This document shows positions 63,773 through 64,000 of a DNA stretch of 64,000 bases, piece by piece. Each line of letters starts with the position of its first letter. Position 1 is the stretch's first letter. The DNA is from Pedobacter cryoconitis (GTDB lineage Bacteria; Bacteroidota; Bacteroidia; Sphingobacteriales; Sphingobacteriaceae), in assembly GCF_003259615.1 (NCBI RefSeq), contig NZ_QLLR01000012.1, positions 1-64,000 of the forward strand, given 5' to 3'. A program made the position numbers and the translations under genes. The notes under the pieces are model-generated. The model was not told where the DNA came from and made no database searches. It saw only the letters and a program-made list of their open reading frames with translations.

Positions 63773-64000
63773 TTGGATAATAACATATCAAAACTAACCT
63801 TATTTAATCCCAGCAAATTACGTACGTTATTGTCATTGGGGTTTAAGGGATATTTAGCAGATCAGGGCTGGTTTAAGGCCCGTGAAACGAAATCAGCAGT
63901 AGATCAGAATGGAGAAGCAATCCCCTGGGTAACTTATGCTTTTATTGATTTTATTAAAGACAGGATTACCAGACAGCATGACATTTTTGAATTCGGCTGC
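63773..64000 (+). CDS. Probable SAM-dependent methyltransferase, N-terminal part (cut by window end)
   Basis: An open frame from a TTG at 63773 runs 76 codons to the edge without a stop. The N-terminus reads MDNNISKLTLFNPSKLRTLL with GFKGYLADQGWFKARETKSAV, then PWVTYAFIDFIKDRI and IFEFGC at the very end. IFEFGC looks like the start of a Rossmann SAM-binding motif (FxEFGCG), and PWVTYPFIDF-type stretches precede it in small Bacteroidota methyltransferases. The catalytic part is outside the window, so the function is a weak inference. An in-frame ATG is not available in the visible part near the start. Confidence 0.5.
   Translation, partial: MDNNISKLTLFNPSKLRTLLSLGFKGYLADQGWFKARETKSAVDQNGEAIPWVTYAFIDFIKDRITRQHDIFEFGC

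Noticed and set aside
1..64000. tRNA, rRNA, prophage or integrase genes
   Set aside because: I saw no tRNA-like clover-leaf sequences in the intergenic regions, no rRNA sequence, and no phage or integrase genes; a search with tRNAscan-SE would settle tRNAs.

Overview
The window looks like a chromosomal stretch of a Bacteroidota bacterium, most likely Sphingobacteriaceae and Pedobacter-like. The reasons are four SusC/SusD pairs, two ECF sigma/FecR pairs, a GldB gliding lipoprotein, -7 boxes of the TAnnTTTG type, few Shine-Dalgarno sequences, several TTG starts, and moderately AT-rich DNA. This placement is inferred from gene content; no rRNA or other phylogenetic marker was compared.

Region 1 (1-6.3 kb): the end of an IS3-like element whose orfA has an in-frame stop. 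Next come a clear SAM-I (S-box) riboswitch, a SusC/SusD pair under it, and a barnase-like RNase lipoprotein paired with a barstar-like inhibitor.

Region 2 (6.3-27.2 kb): glycan-use genes. They are a SusC/SusD pair with a GH92 alpha-mannosidase (minus strand), a complete ECF sigma - FecR - STN-SusC - SusD cluster (plus strand), an EndoH-like GH18 lipoprotein and a GH97 glycosidase. Transketolase and a Xaa-Pro aminopeptidase lie between them. GH92 plus EndoH-like GH18 suggests attack on mannose-rich N-glycans. A near-perfect 65-nt palindrome separates SusD from transketolase.

Region 3 (27.2-37.9 kb): a 705-bp gene-free stretch holds ten tandem 27-28 bp repeats and an 86-nt hairpin-forming palindrome just upstream of a second ECF - FecR - STN-SusC - SusD cluster. 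That cluster ends in an unusual phosphodiesterase-alkaline phosphatase fusion, which suggests uptake and dephosphorylation of a phosphodiester nutrient. A secreted C1-type cysteine peptidase and a small membrane protein follow.

Region 4 (38-64 kb): mostly housekeeping genes. These are ileS - dksA-like - lspA, a SIMPL protein, a periplasmic amidohydrolase, serS, rsmI - PH/SHOCT protein - lnt, nadE with an outer-membrane barrel gene, gldB - patatin, and gcvT - comB. A minus-strand operon follows with a flippase-like membrane protein, a GT2 enzyme, an OppC-type permease, rnhB and a GT4 enzyme. Then come ruvC and the start of a probable methyltransferase gene cut by the window edge. A bilobed pepsin-like aspartic protease gene sits between lnt and nadE; such proteins are rare in bacteria.

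The observations most worth following are the SAM-riboswitch-controlled SusC/D pair, the exported barnase with barstar, the phosphodiesterase-phosphatase fusion in an ECF/SusCD operon, the pepsin-like protease, and the repeat/palindrome control region before the second ECF gene.
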